Positions 14,101 to 20,385 of a stretch of 20,385 nucleotides of DNA are shown here, one piece after another. Source of the stretch: a virus; the IMG/VR virus record IMGVR_UViG_3300033148_002659, positions 1 to 20,385 of that record; one strand, 5' to 3'. Each line of letters begins with the position of its first letter. Within the stretch, counting starts at the first letter, position 1. Under the pieces are notes generated by a model. It made no database searches. It had not been told where the DNA came from and was given only the letters and a program-made list of their open reading frames with translations. The position numbers and the translations under genes are program-made.

Positions 14101-14592
14101 TTAGTCAATCTTGCATTAGCCGTGTCAGGAAAAATGCGAGATATAAAAGATTTTATTGTCGAAGGGATAGAAGATGCAATAGATTTTCTTAAAAGTATTG
14201 ACCTTGCTGAAATTGGGGCCAACTTAATCAAGGGCTTGGCAAAAGGCATTTCTAGTGCCGCATCTGCTGTCGGCGACGCAATTGAAAATGCCGTACAAGG
14301 CGCAATTGACAATGCCAAAAGCATTTTGGGGATTGACTCCCCGTCAAAAGTATTTGCTAGTATAGGAATGGACACTATGATTGGTATGCAAAAGGGTGTT
14401 AATCTTGGGGCTATGCTTCCAGAACGGGCCGTAAGTAATGTAGTGAATACTATGACAACGCAATCAAACAGTACAATTATCAATAATACTTACAATAATC
14501 AGAATAGTGTTAATTTTGCGGGTGGTGTATCTTCCGGGGCGCAAAGAAGCGCGTTCTTTAACGTGATTTCTGCAATGGAGTCTGTCCAATGA
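11113..14592 (+). CDS. tail tape measure protein (TP901 family)
   Basis: A 1159-residue protein that sets tail length and is threaded through the tube. The N-terminal region (about 80-330) carries the TP901 core pattern (ESAWAGVTKTTDG, then GEIGGQLGIQ, AALGETTNLS, GLAQMANVMG, and GGTAVQKTIFSMNEAV). Long hydrophobic helices follow. Residues 677-756 are two 40-residue repeats, and 821-974 are seven 22-residue repeats. Near the C-terminus, GIDSPSKVFASIGMDTMIGM (about 1076-1095) is typical of tape measure C-ends. With about 0.15 nm per residue, as known for other phages, the tail would be near 170 nm. It starts immediately after the chaperone frame with a weak SD, implying re-initiation, and ends in an ATGA overlap. 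Confidence 0.95.
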   Translation: MEEIGLVAIFDVSQFSRGLNQYIRGVNSATNETKSAADSGFSFARVFEVAVGNSLAFVATQVIPQLIGAFSKLATTIVADAISFESAWAGVTKTTDGLTDSTGYLTDAGFELQTQFRALSKEIPITIEELMAIGEIGGQLGIQQDNLISFTETVAALGETTNLSTEAAAIGLAQMANVMGTSQDEISNLGSALVYLGNNSATTERDILNFAQRIAGAGAIAGLTEGDVLGIGAAFSSVGVNAEAGGTAVQKTIFSMNEAVLTGGDKLETFAETAGLSATDFAQLWEVDASEAFTMFVAGLGKSGDEALGVLNDLELKDSRLQQAFLSLAQNSDILNDSIYNANDAFAENTALQTEAEQRYRTTASQMQLMKNNIRDVGIEMGSALLPAINDFISAIIPLVQQYGPQLRKFFVEIGELALQVVDIFAKFASGDISGGFESLGISFETVTSVFEKVKEVVGIAVDFFMTDILPRLQEFANNMIPAFEYVRDEGIKIFEAFVANIGPIWEGVKKIFIGLTDFLTGFIEIVSGMFTGDFGLIWEGVKTMLSGVWTFIIGIFQAAFATIASLLGVKMTALQTTISQIWEIIKAVFIISWTAITNWLSTAWDNIVKFTGTALENMSNGVSNAVQSIRQFFVNGFNGIASFISNVLDSIGQFFTKGFENIFNITSSTLQSIFAFITTTFGNVKTFIQNTWSVVASITSSVWNTIISGITVALAFLTTAFGNIKTFIQNTWDTIASVTGSVWSAIVSGIAAAITFVKNVLAVALGAILALVTGDMESFNQIITAAWTIIKDFITNTVNNILTVIITVFNNVKDTVIANITELVNATIALFIAFGNMVVNNITEFVNATIALFVALGNMIVNNITTFVNASVALFIAFKNMAINNITIFVNATVALFVALGNMIVANITTFVNASVALFVAFKNMVVNNVTTFVNATIALFVALGNMIVNNMTEFVNASIALFNVLKAELPRIVTNLARAVVTKFNEIKDKVTNALVNLALAVSGKMRDIKDFIVEGIEDAIDFLKSIDLAEIGANLIKGLAKGISSAASAVGDAIENAVQGAIDNAKSILGIDSPSKVFASIGMDTMIGMQKGVNLGAMLPERAVSNVVNTMTTQSNSTIINNTYNNQNSVNFAGGVSSGAQRSAFFNVISAMESVQ
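13141..13380 (+). repeat. two tandem 120-bp (40-aa) repeats in the tape measure gene
   Basis: Copies at 13141-13260 and 13261-13380, in frame. Both encode an F-(I/L)-T-T-(T/A)-FGN-(V/I)-KTFIQNTW core, followed by a similar hydrophobic half with SVW and ISG or VSG. The DNA is similar but diverged at many third positions, so the duplication is not recent. Confidence 0.85.
13573..14034 (+). repeat. seven tandem 66-bp (22-aa) repeats in the tape measure gene
   Basis: Seven in-frame units with no gaps, residues 821-842, 843-864, 865-886, 887-908, 909-930, 931-952 and 953-974. The consensus is (I/V/M)-T-x-(F/L)-V-N-A-(T/S)-(I/V)-A-L-F, then a hydrophobic half with N-M and ending in N. Units 3+4 and 5+6 are most alike as 132-bp pairs (GFN/GLG-type alternating with FKNM-type), which points to duplication of a pair. 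Twenty-two is two hendecads (11-residue helical repeats). Confidence 0.95.
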
Positions 14593-15599
14593 CAATTATA
14601 GAATTTGATATGTACATACCTCCCAATGTAGACATTAGCGATGCGGGAGTTATTGACCCAACGCAAACAGACGAAGTATACTACTTTAATGATAATGAGC
14701 AATTATTCTTGTGTAGTTTCTCCGGGTATGGATTTCCAGAGATAGAATACATTACACAAAGAGGGCCGTTCCAACACGGAAGAACAGCACTGGATTATAG
14801 GTTGCAGCCGCGCTTGATTAAGCTGGCTCATGAGCGTACAGGACAATGCAGGGAAGATTGGTGGGATAACCGCGCAGAATTACTTGACAAACTAAGACCT
14901 AATCGGCAATTAGTCAATACATTTAATCCCGGCGTACTCAGAAAGATTTTGCCGGGCGGCGCAACACGGGACTTGAAAGCGATTATTAGTTCGGGACCTC
15001 CGTTTTCACCTTCTGACACTTCAGTTAGTGATGAATTCCAGATTAAAGAAAGCATCATTTTTATAGCACACGACCCAATTCTTTTTAACCCGTCTCAATT
15101 TGAGGGTATATGGGTATTAGAAAGCCTTGAAAATTTGATATTTTACGAAAGCCCAAATTGGACAGATCGCCTAATCTTTGAGGGTAATTCGCTAACTTCT
15201 GGCGGTATTTGGTTCGGCGAAACAAGCATTGGGGATACCCTGGATGTAATCTATACCGGGACATGGTTAAGTTATCCCAAAATTATTATCACAGGGCCTT
15301 TGGATAACGTGCGGATTTTGAACAACACCACAGAAGAGCAAATTGAACTTGATTATGATATTGCACTTGGTGAAACCGTAACCATAAATCTTGACTACGG
15401 TAAAAAGACCATAACCAATAACACGAATGAGAATTTGATAGGGACGGCAACGCCAGAAAGCGATATTGCGACATTTCATATTGCGCCACACCCGGAAGCA
15501 CTGAATGGACTAAATGAATTGCAGGTTTTGGGTGATAATGCAGTTATTGGCAACACTGAAATTAAAATAACCTATTATGAAAGATACTTTGGGATTTAA
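14589..15599 (+). CDS. distal tail protein-like (Dit / siphovirus tail component)
   Basis: A 336-residue protein directly after the tape measure, where Dit-type proteins are coded. The N-terminal half holds a GPFQHGRTALDYRLQPR stretch (about 59-75) and a helix-rich RPNRQLVNTFNPG region (103-115). The C-terminal half (about 225-336) matches the beta-sandwich domain of such proteins: TWLSYPKIIITGPLDN near 227-242, LDYDIALGETVTINLDYG near 253-270 and a final KITYYERYFGI. Dit forms the ring that joins the tail tube to the baseplate hub and fibres. It overlaps the tape measure by ATGA. Confidence 0.8.
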   Translation: MTIIEFDMYIPPNVDISDAGVIDPTQTDEVYYFNDNEQLFLCSFSGYGFPEIEYITQRGPFQHGRTALDYRLQPRLIKLAHERTGQCREDWWDNRAELLDKLRPNRQLVNTFNPGVLRKILPGGATRDLKAIISSGPPFSPSDTSVSDEFQIKESIIFIAHDPILFNPSQFEGIWVLESLENLIFYESPNWTDRLIFEGNSLTSGGIWFGETSIGDTLDVIYTGTWLSYPKIIITGPLDNVRILNNTTEEQIELDYDIALGETVTINLDYGKKTITNNTNENLIGTATPESDIATFHIAPHPEALNGLNELQVLGDNAVIGNTEIKITYYERYFGI

Positions 15600-15611
15600 C
15601 GGAGGGATGAA

Positions 15612-16622
15612 ATGACAGAACTTTCAAGACCGTGGCCGGGCACCACAATTGGGGACGCCGGGCCATTCAATGTTGGGAATTGGTGGGATGTTTGGGCTGC
15701 TTTAATTAAGAGCGGGGTGGATCATGGTGATAGCGCGCTTTATAACTTGGGTGTATTTTACTCTATTAGAAATCAATTAGAGCCAACGGACGGGGGTACC
15801 ACTGTGGATGTTGATACCGGAGCATGCCTAGCTGATGGGCTGTATCACGAAAATGATGCTGCTGTAAATGTCGCAATTCCCGCTGCTGCTGGCGGATTAG
15901 CAAGAATTGATTACATTGTAGTTAGAAAGAACTATCAGCAAGCCGTTACATATACGCCAGCCGGGGCCGGGCCGGTGGTCGGGCCGCGTGAGGCACGTAT
16001 AACAGTTATCCGAGGTGCGGAAGCGGTCGGGCCGGTTGCCCCAAGTTTGGTACAAGATATCACAAGAGCCACTTATTGGGATATTCCAATAGCAACCGTG
16101 GAAGTGAGTGATGCGGGAGCATTATCAAGCCTGACTGATTTAAGAGAGTGGGCAGATATAGAAGAGGCTAGTGTTTTTGCGCCACCGCTTGTTGGGTATA
16201 ATGCTGGTACCGTCACTGATTTAACAGTAGGTAGCATTGTGGCTGTTGGGAATAATGCGGCTCCGGGCGTGTTAACAGACAATGTTAATTTTATTATAGC
16301 GTTGGGGAGAATAAGTATCCCGGAGAATGCTATTCTTGGACTGGGCGTAACCGTTACACCTACTTGCTATGAGGGGACTGGGGGTAACGTTCGTGCTCAA
16401 ACAGAAGTTGTTATAGACGCGGGAGCTCAGGCTAGTGGTTATTCAAATATAGCTGTTGGTGGCGGCACTGACTCACTTTTAACTGCAATCGCGGTATCCA
16501 TAGCCGGTTTATCTAAAACGAAAGCCTATAGTCTAAGGGCGTATAGAGATGGGGCCGCGCTCGCTTTGGGCGGCCCATTTGTATTCACTGGATGGAAAGT
16601 TAGCTATTGGAAATTTAGATAG
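15612..16622 (+). CDS. tail tip / baseplate-associated structural protein
   Basis: A 336-residue protein. Residues 1-80 contain a Trp-rich start and a region GGTTVDVDTGACLADGLYH (about 60-78), then GGLARIDYIVVRKN (about 93-106) and LTDLREW (about 178-184). This 'known quantity, coded value, R-I-D-x-V-V' arrangement is common in phage baseplate and fibre-base proteins that hold the appendages. The C-terminal third is rich in beta strands, Gly, Ala and Val, and ends in TGWKVSYWKFR; it may be a trimeric head domain. It has a strong SD (GGAGGG) and lies 12 bases after the Dit-like gene. Confidence 0.65.
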   Translation: MTELSRPWPGTTIGDAGPFNVGNWWDVWAALIKSGVDHGDSALYNLGVFYSIRNQLEPTDGGTTVDVDTGACLADGLYHENDAAVNVAIPAAAGGLARIDYIVVRKNYQQAVTYTPAGAGPVVGPREARITVIRGAEAVGPVAPSLVQDITRATYWDIPIATVEVSDAGALSSLTDLREWADIEEASVFAPPLVGYNAGTVTDLTVGSIVAVGNNAAPGVLTDNVNFIIALGRISIPENAILGLGVTVTPTCYEGTGGNVRAQTEVVIDAGAQASGYSNIAVGGGTDSLLTAIAVSIAGLSKTKAYSLRAYRDGAALALGGPFVFTGWKVSYWKFR

Positions 16623-16637
16623 TTTAATGAGGCTTAA

Positions 16638-17789
16638 ATGAGTTCTTTGTATGCAGATTATCAGGTCGCCTTGTATAGTCCGACTGGGGTCAGGCTTGCA
16701 ATTATAGACGACTATAGAAGCTTGCAATATCAAAGAAGTTTGAATAATACCGGTTTCTTCACGCTTATCATGGACGGGCGCAGCTCTAAAGTTTCGCTGT
16801 TTGAAAATAATGCACATATTGAGATAAAGCGCAAGATTCCAGGTGTCAAGAATTGGTATACAGATTTTGTGGGCATTGCAGAGAATTTTGATTTCACGCT
16901 TTTCCAGAATGGGAACTATCAATTTACTTGTGTGGGAAGTGGGCTCAATAGATTTCTCGCTTCAAGGATTATTGCATACCGGGACGCCACCGCTCAATCT
17001 AATAAGGCAGACGTTTCCGAAACCGTGATGAAAGAGTATGTCAAAGAAAACGCCGGGAGCGATGCAACCGTTCTCAATTCCAGGCTGGCAGATGGAGTAT
17101 TGTCTAATTTGAGCGTGGAAGCCGATGGGGGTAGCGGCGATGCTTGGAGTGGTGAGCGAAGCGGAAAACCCCTACTGGCAACTTTGCAAGACATTTCAAA
17201 CTTTGCATCAATAGATTTTGCAGTAGAAACCAATACTACAATTGGGACTTACATTTTTAGAACTTTTGATGGGCAGTTGGGGGAAGACCGCACCACAAGT
17301 GGATTGGATAGCAGCACTGGTAAAAATGCGGCTGGTAACTCCCCTCATATTTTTGCGCCCGAACGCGGCAATGTGCAAACTTCAAGAGTTATTGAGAAAC
17401 ATCGAAAAGAATCCAATCGAGTATTCGCATTTGGAAAAGGTTCCGGCGCGGGAAGAAGTATTGAGTATTCAGAAAATGCTATCAGCATCGGGACTGGCAA
17501 CATTAACCTAAAAGAGGTGATGCGCGGGGCTGGTAGTCAGGACATTGCGGCTGAGTTAGAGCGGTTGGCTAGTGAATGGTTAGACAAACTTATCACAGAA
17601 GAGCGCTTTGAGTTTTCGCCACAAGACATTGAGAGTAGCTTGTATGGCGTTCATTATACCTTTGGCGATAAGGTCACTGTAAAAGTGGGCGATGTTGAGC
17701 GGGATAAGAAGATTATTTCAGTTTCAATTTCAATTGGGGAGCGCGGGGAGTCTGACAAAAAGATTGTATTTGAGGACGTTGTGAGATGA
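16638..17789 (+). CDS. baseplate hub-like tail protein (ReqiPepy6 Gp37-like)
   Basis: A 383-residue protein resembling the siphovirus ReqiPepy6 Gp37-like family, the Tal/hub-type proteins at the tail tip. Visible features are an early YQVALYSPTGVRLAII strand pair (8-23), LNNTGFFTLIMDG (35-47), a central helical segment with a conserved-looking DISNFASIDFAVE stretch (about 185-197), and YGVHYTFGDKVTVKVGD (about 336-352) near the C-terminus, a beta domain shared by hub proteins. No peptidase or lysozyme motif is seen, so it is probably structural only. The SD is weak (GAGG). It ends in an ATGA overlap with the fibre gene. Confidence 0.7.
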   Translation: MSSLYADYQVALYSPTGVRLAIIDDYRSLQYQRSLNNTGFFTLIMDGRSSKVSLFENNAHIEIKRKIPGVKNWYTDFVGIAENFDFTLFQNGNYQFTCVGSGLNRFLASRIIAYRDATAQSNKADVSETVMKEYVKENAGSDATVLNSRLADGVLSNLSVEADGGSGDAWSGERSGKPLLATLQDISNFASIDFAVETNTTIGTYIFRTFDGQLGEDRTTSGLDSSTGKNAAGNSPHIFAPERGNVQTSRVIEKHRKESNRVFAFGKGSGAGRSIEYSENAISIGTGNINLKEVMRGAGSQDIAAELERLASEWLDKLITEERFEFSPQDIESSLYGVHYTFGDKVTVKVGDVERDKKIISVSISIGERGESDKKIVFEDVVR

Positions 17790-19807
17790 TAACCCAAGAA
17801 CTCGAAGAAGTTTTTAGTCAAATTACAACCAATTTCTCTTATTTGAGAGAACGGGTTGAACAACTAGAAGCCGCGCCTATGACAGGAGCTGGTGGCGGGG
17901 GCGCGCCAAGTAATGCTGAATATTTAGTCAACTCTGCAAATGCTATTCTAACGAATGAAATTGTAGTAACTGCTGTTGCTGGCAGAATAATGTATGGGAA
18001 CATTGCGAATGCTTGGACAACTCTAAATCATCCCGGCGCAGCCAATAAAGTATTTCAATCTTCAGCGGCACTTGTCCAATGGTCTATTCATGACCTGATT
18101 TTGAATGGGGATTTAACTGTCCCGGCAATTGGAGGAACTTCGGCGCTAGGAGCAGGCACGCTAACATACAATACAATTAACGATGCAACTTTAGCAAATC
18201 ATACACATGCAATCACAAATAGCTCAAACCCAGGTGCGGCACGTTTTATATTGTCAACGGATGCCAGCGGGCATTTAACACTTGTAGAACTAAATACCGT
18301 ATCACTAGATATGAGCGCGGGAACTGCTACAATCACGATTGACAATAACAATAATGACGCACTCCAAATTTCGTCACTGGCGGGCGTTACGTTTGTGGAT
18401 TTTGATACGCTGGGAACGCAAACACTCACAGTTAATCCCGCATCAGTTGCATTTCTAACGGTGGTGAACAAAGAGCTTCGGGTGGTGAATGACCCTGGCG
18501 GAGCCGGGGTGTCTTTATTGTGTGCTTCGTTTGACGGGCGTGGCACGGCGGCCATTAACAACGAAGGCTATAATCGTTATCGGCTACTAACTGATTTGCC
18601 GGGCATTGAAGAGTTTGCACGTTTTACATGGGTTAGTGTTGACCCGACATTTGGCTCAGAAGATGGCGCTATTTATTGGTCACTGGTAGAGGGTGGGTCA
18701 CTCACAAAAGAGTTGCACTTATCGGCAAGTGCGCTATATCCTGAGGCTGACGACGGGTTGGCGCTAGGTGCGGCAGGGCAGGGTTTCTCAGACGTGTTTT
18801 TAGCAGATGGGGCATTTGTAGGTGTACCAGCGGGGCCTGGATGGGTATTTGATGATACCAATAATGACATAACCACGAACGTGAAGGTGGGCATAAAAAC
18901 ACCCGCACCTCTTGGAACACTACATGTCGAAACCGGCTCTTCCGGGGCCTACACTCCGTCTGCATTATCCGATGACCTAGTCGTAGAACACAGCGGCACG
19001 GGTGGAATATCAATTGCTGTACCCGACGCATCAACGGCGCGCATTGCGTTTGGTTCTCCATCTGACTCGATTGGGGCGCTGCTGTTGTGGTCATATAGCG
19101 GCGACTTATTCAGTATAGGAACGGCAAAAGCCGGGAGCGATCTTCGACTTATGTCAGGCAATAACGCTGAGGCAATGCGAATTACGTCCGGACGGGACGT
19201 TGTCATCGGTGATACGGTGCCCGACCGCCGCCTACACGTCACAGAATCGGACGCGGTCACGGTGGCGATAACATACGCCCAACGCATCACCCACGAAACC
19301 AGTGGCATGGCCGCGCCTGGGTTCGGTGTAGGTATCGAAGCCGAACTCGAAAGCACAACTACCAACCGGCTCGCGGGTGCTATCTCTTGGGAATGGGACG
19401 TGGCGACCGACGCAATCCGCGCCAGTTCTGGACTACTGACCTCGTATTACATCGGCACGGAGCGAGACGCTATCGGTTGGCACGCACATTCGGATGGGAT
19501 CACCGTTGACCTGAGCGGGGGCCGGATTGTAGAAGTTACCGAGATAGCGGTCGGAGATTCGCCTTATACCGTAACCGCCAACGATTATGCAATATTCTGT
19601 GATAGCTCCGGTGGCGATATTACGGTGAACCTGCCCGCAATTGCAGGTATCACGGGCACCGTGTATTACATCGAAAATGACGGTGCGGGTACAGTCACGG
19701 TAGACGCCAGCGGTGCCGAGACCATTAACGGCGCGGCAACATTCGACTTGATTGACCAAGAAAGTATTACGATAATTTGTATGTCCACTGAATGGAGAAT
19801 TGTATGA
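17786..19807 (+). CDS. tail fibre / receptor-binding protein
   Basis: A 673-residue protein. Residues 1-31 are a short coiled coil (LEEVFSQITTNF and LRERVEQLEA) followed by a Gly-rich hinge (GAGGGGAPSNA, 35-45). The middle is a repetitive Asn/Thr/Gly/Ala-rich beta structure typical of trimeric fibres (for example LNGDLTVPAIGGTSALGAG and DASGHLTLVEL). A later part has LHVETGSSGAY and RRLHVTES units, known from fibres with intramolecular stalks, and the C-terminal 90 residues (from about VTEIAVGDSPYTVTANDYAI) form a repeated cap-like beta domain found at the end of many phage fibres. No chaperone is seen. Base composition rises strongly within the gene near 18,900. Confidence 0.85.
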   Translation: MITQELEEVFSQITTNFSYLRERVEQLEAAPMTGAGGGGAPSNAEYLVNSANAILTNEIVVTAVAGRIMYGNIANAWTTLNHPGAANKVFQSSAALVQWSIHDLILNGDLTVPAIGGTSALGAGTLTYNTINDATLANHTHAITNSSNPGAARFILSTDASGHLTLVELNTVSLDMSAGTATITIDNNNNDALQISSLAGVTFVDFDTLGTQTLTVNPASVAFLTVVNKELRVVNDPGGAGVSLLCASFDGRGTAAINNEGYNRYRLLTDLPGIEEFARFTWVSVDPTFGSEDGAIYWSLVEGGSLTKELHLSASALYPEADDGLALGAAGQGFSDVFLADGAFVGVPAGPGWVFDDTNNDITTNVKVGIKTPAPLGTLHVETGSSGAYTPSALSDDLVVEHSGTGGISIAVPDASTARIAFGSPSDSIGALLLWSYSGDLFSIGTAKAGSDLRLMSGNNAEAMRITSGRDVVIGDTVPDRRLHVTESDAVTVAITYAQRITHETSGMAAPGFGVGIEAELESTTTNRLAGAISWEWDVATDAIRASSGLLTSYYIGTERDAIGWHAHSDGITVDLSGGRIVEVTEIAVGDSPYTVTANDYAIFCDSSGGDITVNLPAIAGITGTVYYIENDGAGTVTVDASGAETINGAATFDLIDQESITIICMSTEWRIV

Positions 19808-20385
19808 CAATTTTGAGAGAACTAAAAGCGGAGGTTATTGACTCGATTATACCAACGCGCGGAGGACGGATTGCGCTGTCTGGTTGCCAGCGGGTATGTA
19901 CATCCACGCGGCTAGTCGGGACGGCGTTTGACGACGCAACAAAAGATACAAACTTTTGGACTGAAACCATCACGGGCTCCGGGTCTGTTTCTCAGGGCGG
20001 GGAGGCAGAACTCGATACCGGCATTGTGGCAAATTCAACAGTCGAATATCAAACCGTGCACACCGCTCGATTTGTACCAGCGGCGGCTCTGGAATTTATC
20101 GCTGCTGCGGAGTGGTTTACTGCCGGGACGGTTGACAACATCCGACGCATCGGGGCATATAACGACGATAATGGCTTTTTTGTGCAACTTGACGGCACCA
20201 CGTTCTCGATAGGCACGCGAACAGATTCGGCGGGCGGCGGCGGGGTTGATACTCTGGTATCTTCGGGCGCGTTCAACGGCGATTCAACCACCTACGTTAT
20301 GGACACTGCCCCGCATAAAATCAGCATTGAATACGGGATGATAGGTGTGTTTTTCTCGATTGACAACGTGCTCATTCACAAAGTC
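19804..20385 (+). CDS. second fibre / tail appendage protein, partial at right edge
   Basis: Open for 194 codons from the ATG at 19804 (ATGA overlap with the fibre gene) to the window end, with no stop. It starts MTILRELKAEVIDSI, then TRGGRIALSG. From residue 40 on the content (TNFWTETITGSG, GEAELDTGIVANST, EYQTVHTARFVPAAALEF, IEYGMIGVFFSIDNVLIH) resembles the beta-sandwich carbohydrate-binding-like modules of fibre and tail-spike proteins. It is GC-rich like the end of the preceding gene, consistent with one exchanged block. Its role is probably host-surface binding; the missing C-terminus decides it. Confidence 0.75.
   Translation, partial: MTILRELKAEVIDSIIPTRGGRIALSGCQRVCTSTRLVGTAFDDATKDTNFWTETITGSGSVSQGGEAELDTGIVANSTVEYQTVHTARFVPAAALEFIAAAEWFTAGTVDNIRRIGAYNDDNGFFVQLDGTTFSIGTRTDSAGGGGVDTLVSSGAFNGDSTTYVMDTAPHKISIEYGMIGVFFSIDNVLIHKV

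Noticed and set aside
12852-14483. A 543-codon open frame on the minus strand
   Set aside because: It lies wholly inside the tape measure gene, is low-complexity and repeat-derived, and has no promoter or SD. The long open stretch follows from the repeated AT-rich codons of the sense strand.

Overview
This window looks like the tail-gene half of a tailed double-stranded DNA bacteriophage or prophage with a long flexible tail (siphovirus type). The evidence is a run of co-directional, mostly overlapping genes: HK97 gp10-like protein, major tail protein, tail assembly chaperone with an out-of-frame extension, a 1159-residue TP901-type tape measure protein, distal tail protein, a baseplate hub-like protein and fibre proteins. 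No sheath, integrase, terminase, portal or capsid gene is visible. The host cannot be named from the sequence. It is bacterial, since there are sigma70-like promoters, Shine-Dalgarno (SD) sites and rho-independent terminators.

Layout. (1) 1-642: the last codons of a possible upstream gene, a bidirectional terminator, one leftward small gene, and back-to-back divergent promoters. (2) 642-7135: a tightly packed, AT-rich operon of nine genes. In order: unknown, SNF2-type helicase, ParB/IbrB-like protein, small GT-A glycosyltransferase-like protein, GNAT acetyltransferase, unknown 282-aa protein, PP-loop IbrA-like (DUF3440) protein, small unknown, and a dCMP-deaminase-type enzyme. (3) 7173-7708: a single-gene transcription unit with its own promoter and terminator. 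(4) 7714-20385: a new promoter, a DUF1360 membrane protein, and then the tail operon, which runs off the right edge inside a fibre gene.

The cargo genes (regions 1-3) carry their own promoters and terminators and appear to sit between a possible upstream gene and the tail genes, which is the layout of phage 'morons'. Three of their promoters share a sequence box just downstream of the -10 element. This suggests one common regulator or a common leader function. The ParB-like plus IbrA-like pair, with helicase, glycosyltransferase, acetyltransferase and deaminase, is the best candidate for an incompletely described nucleic-acid modification or host-takeover system. The function remains an inference.

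The tail operon has several unusual points. The major tail protein carries a C-terminal Asp-box beta-propeller. A strong RNA hairpin whose loop is complementary to the next SD site lies before the chaperone gene. The chaperone extension needs a +1 (or -2) frameshift. The tape measure holds seven exact 22-residue repeats. Base composition rises sharply inside the tail fibre gene, suggesting exchange of the receptor-binding end.
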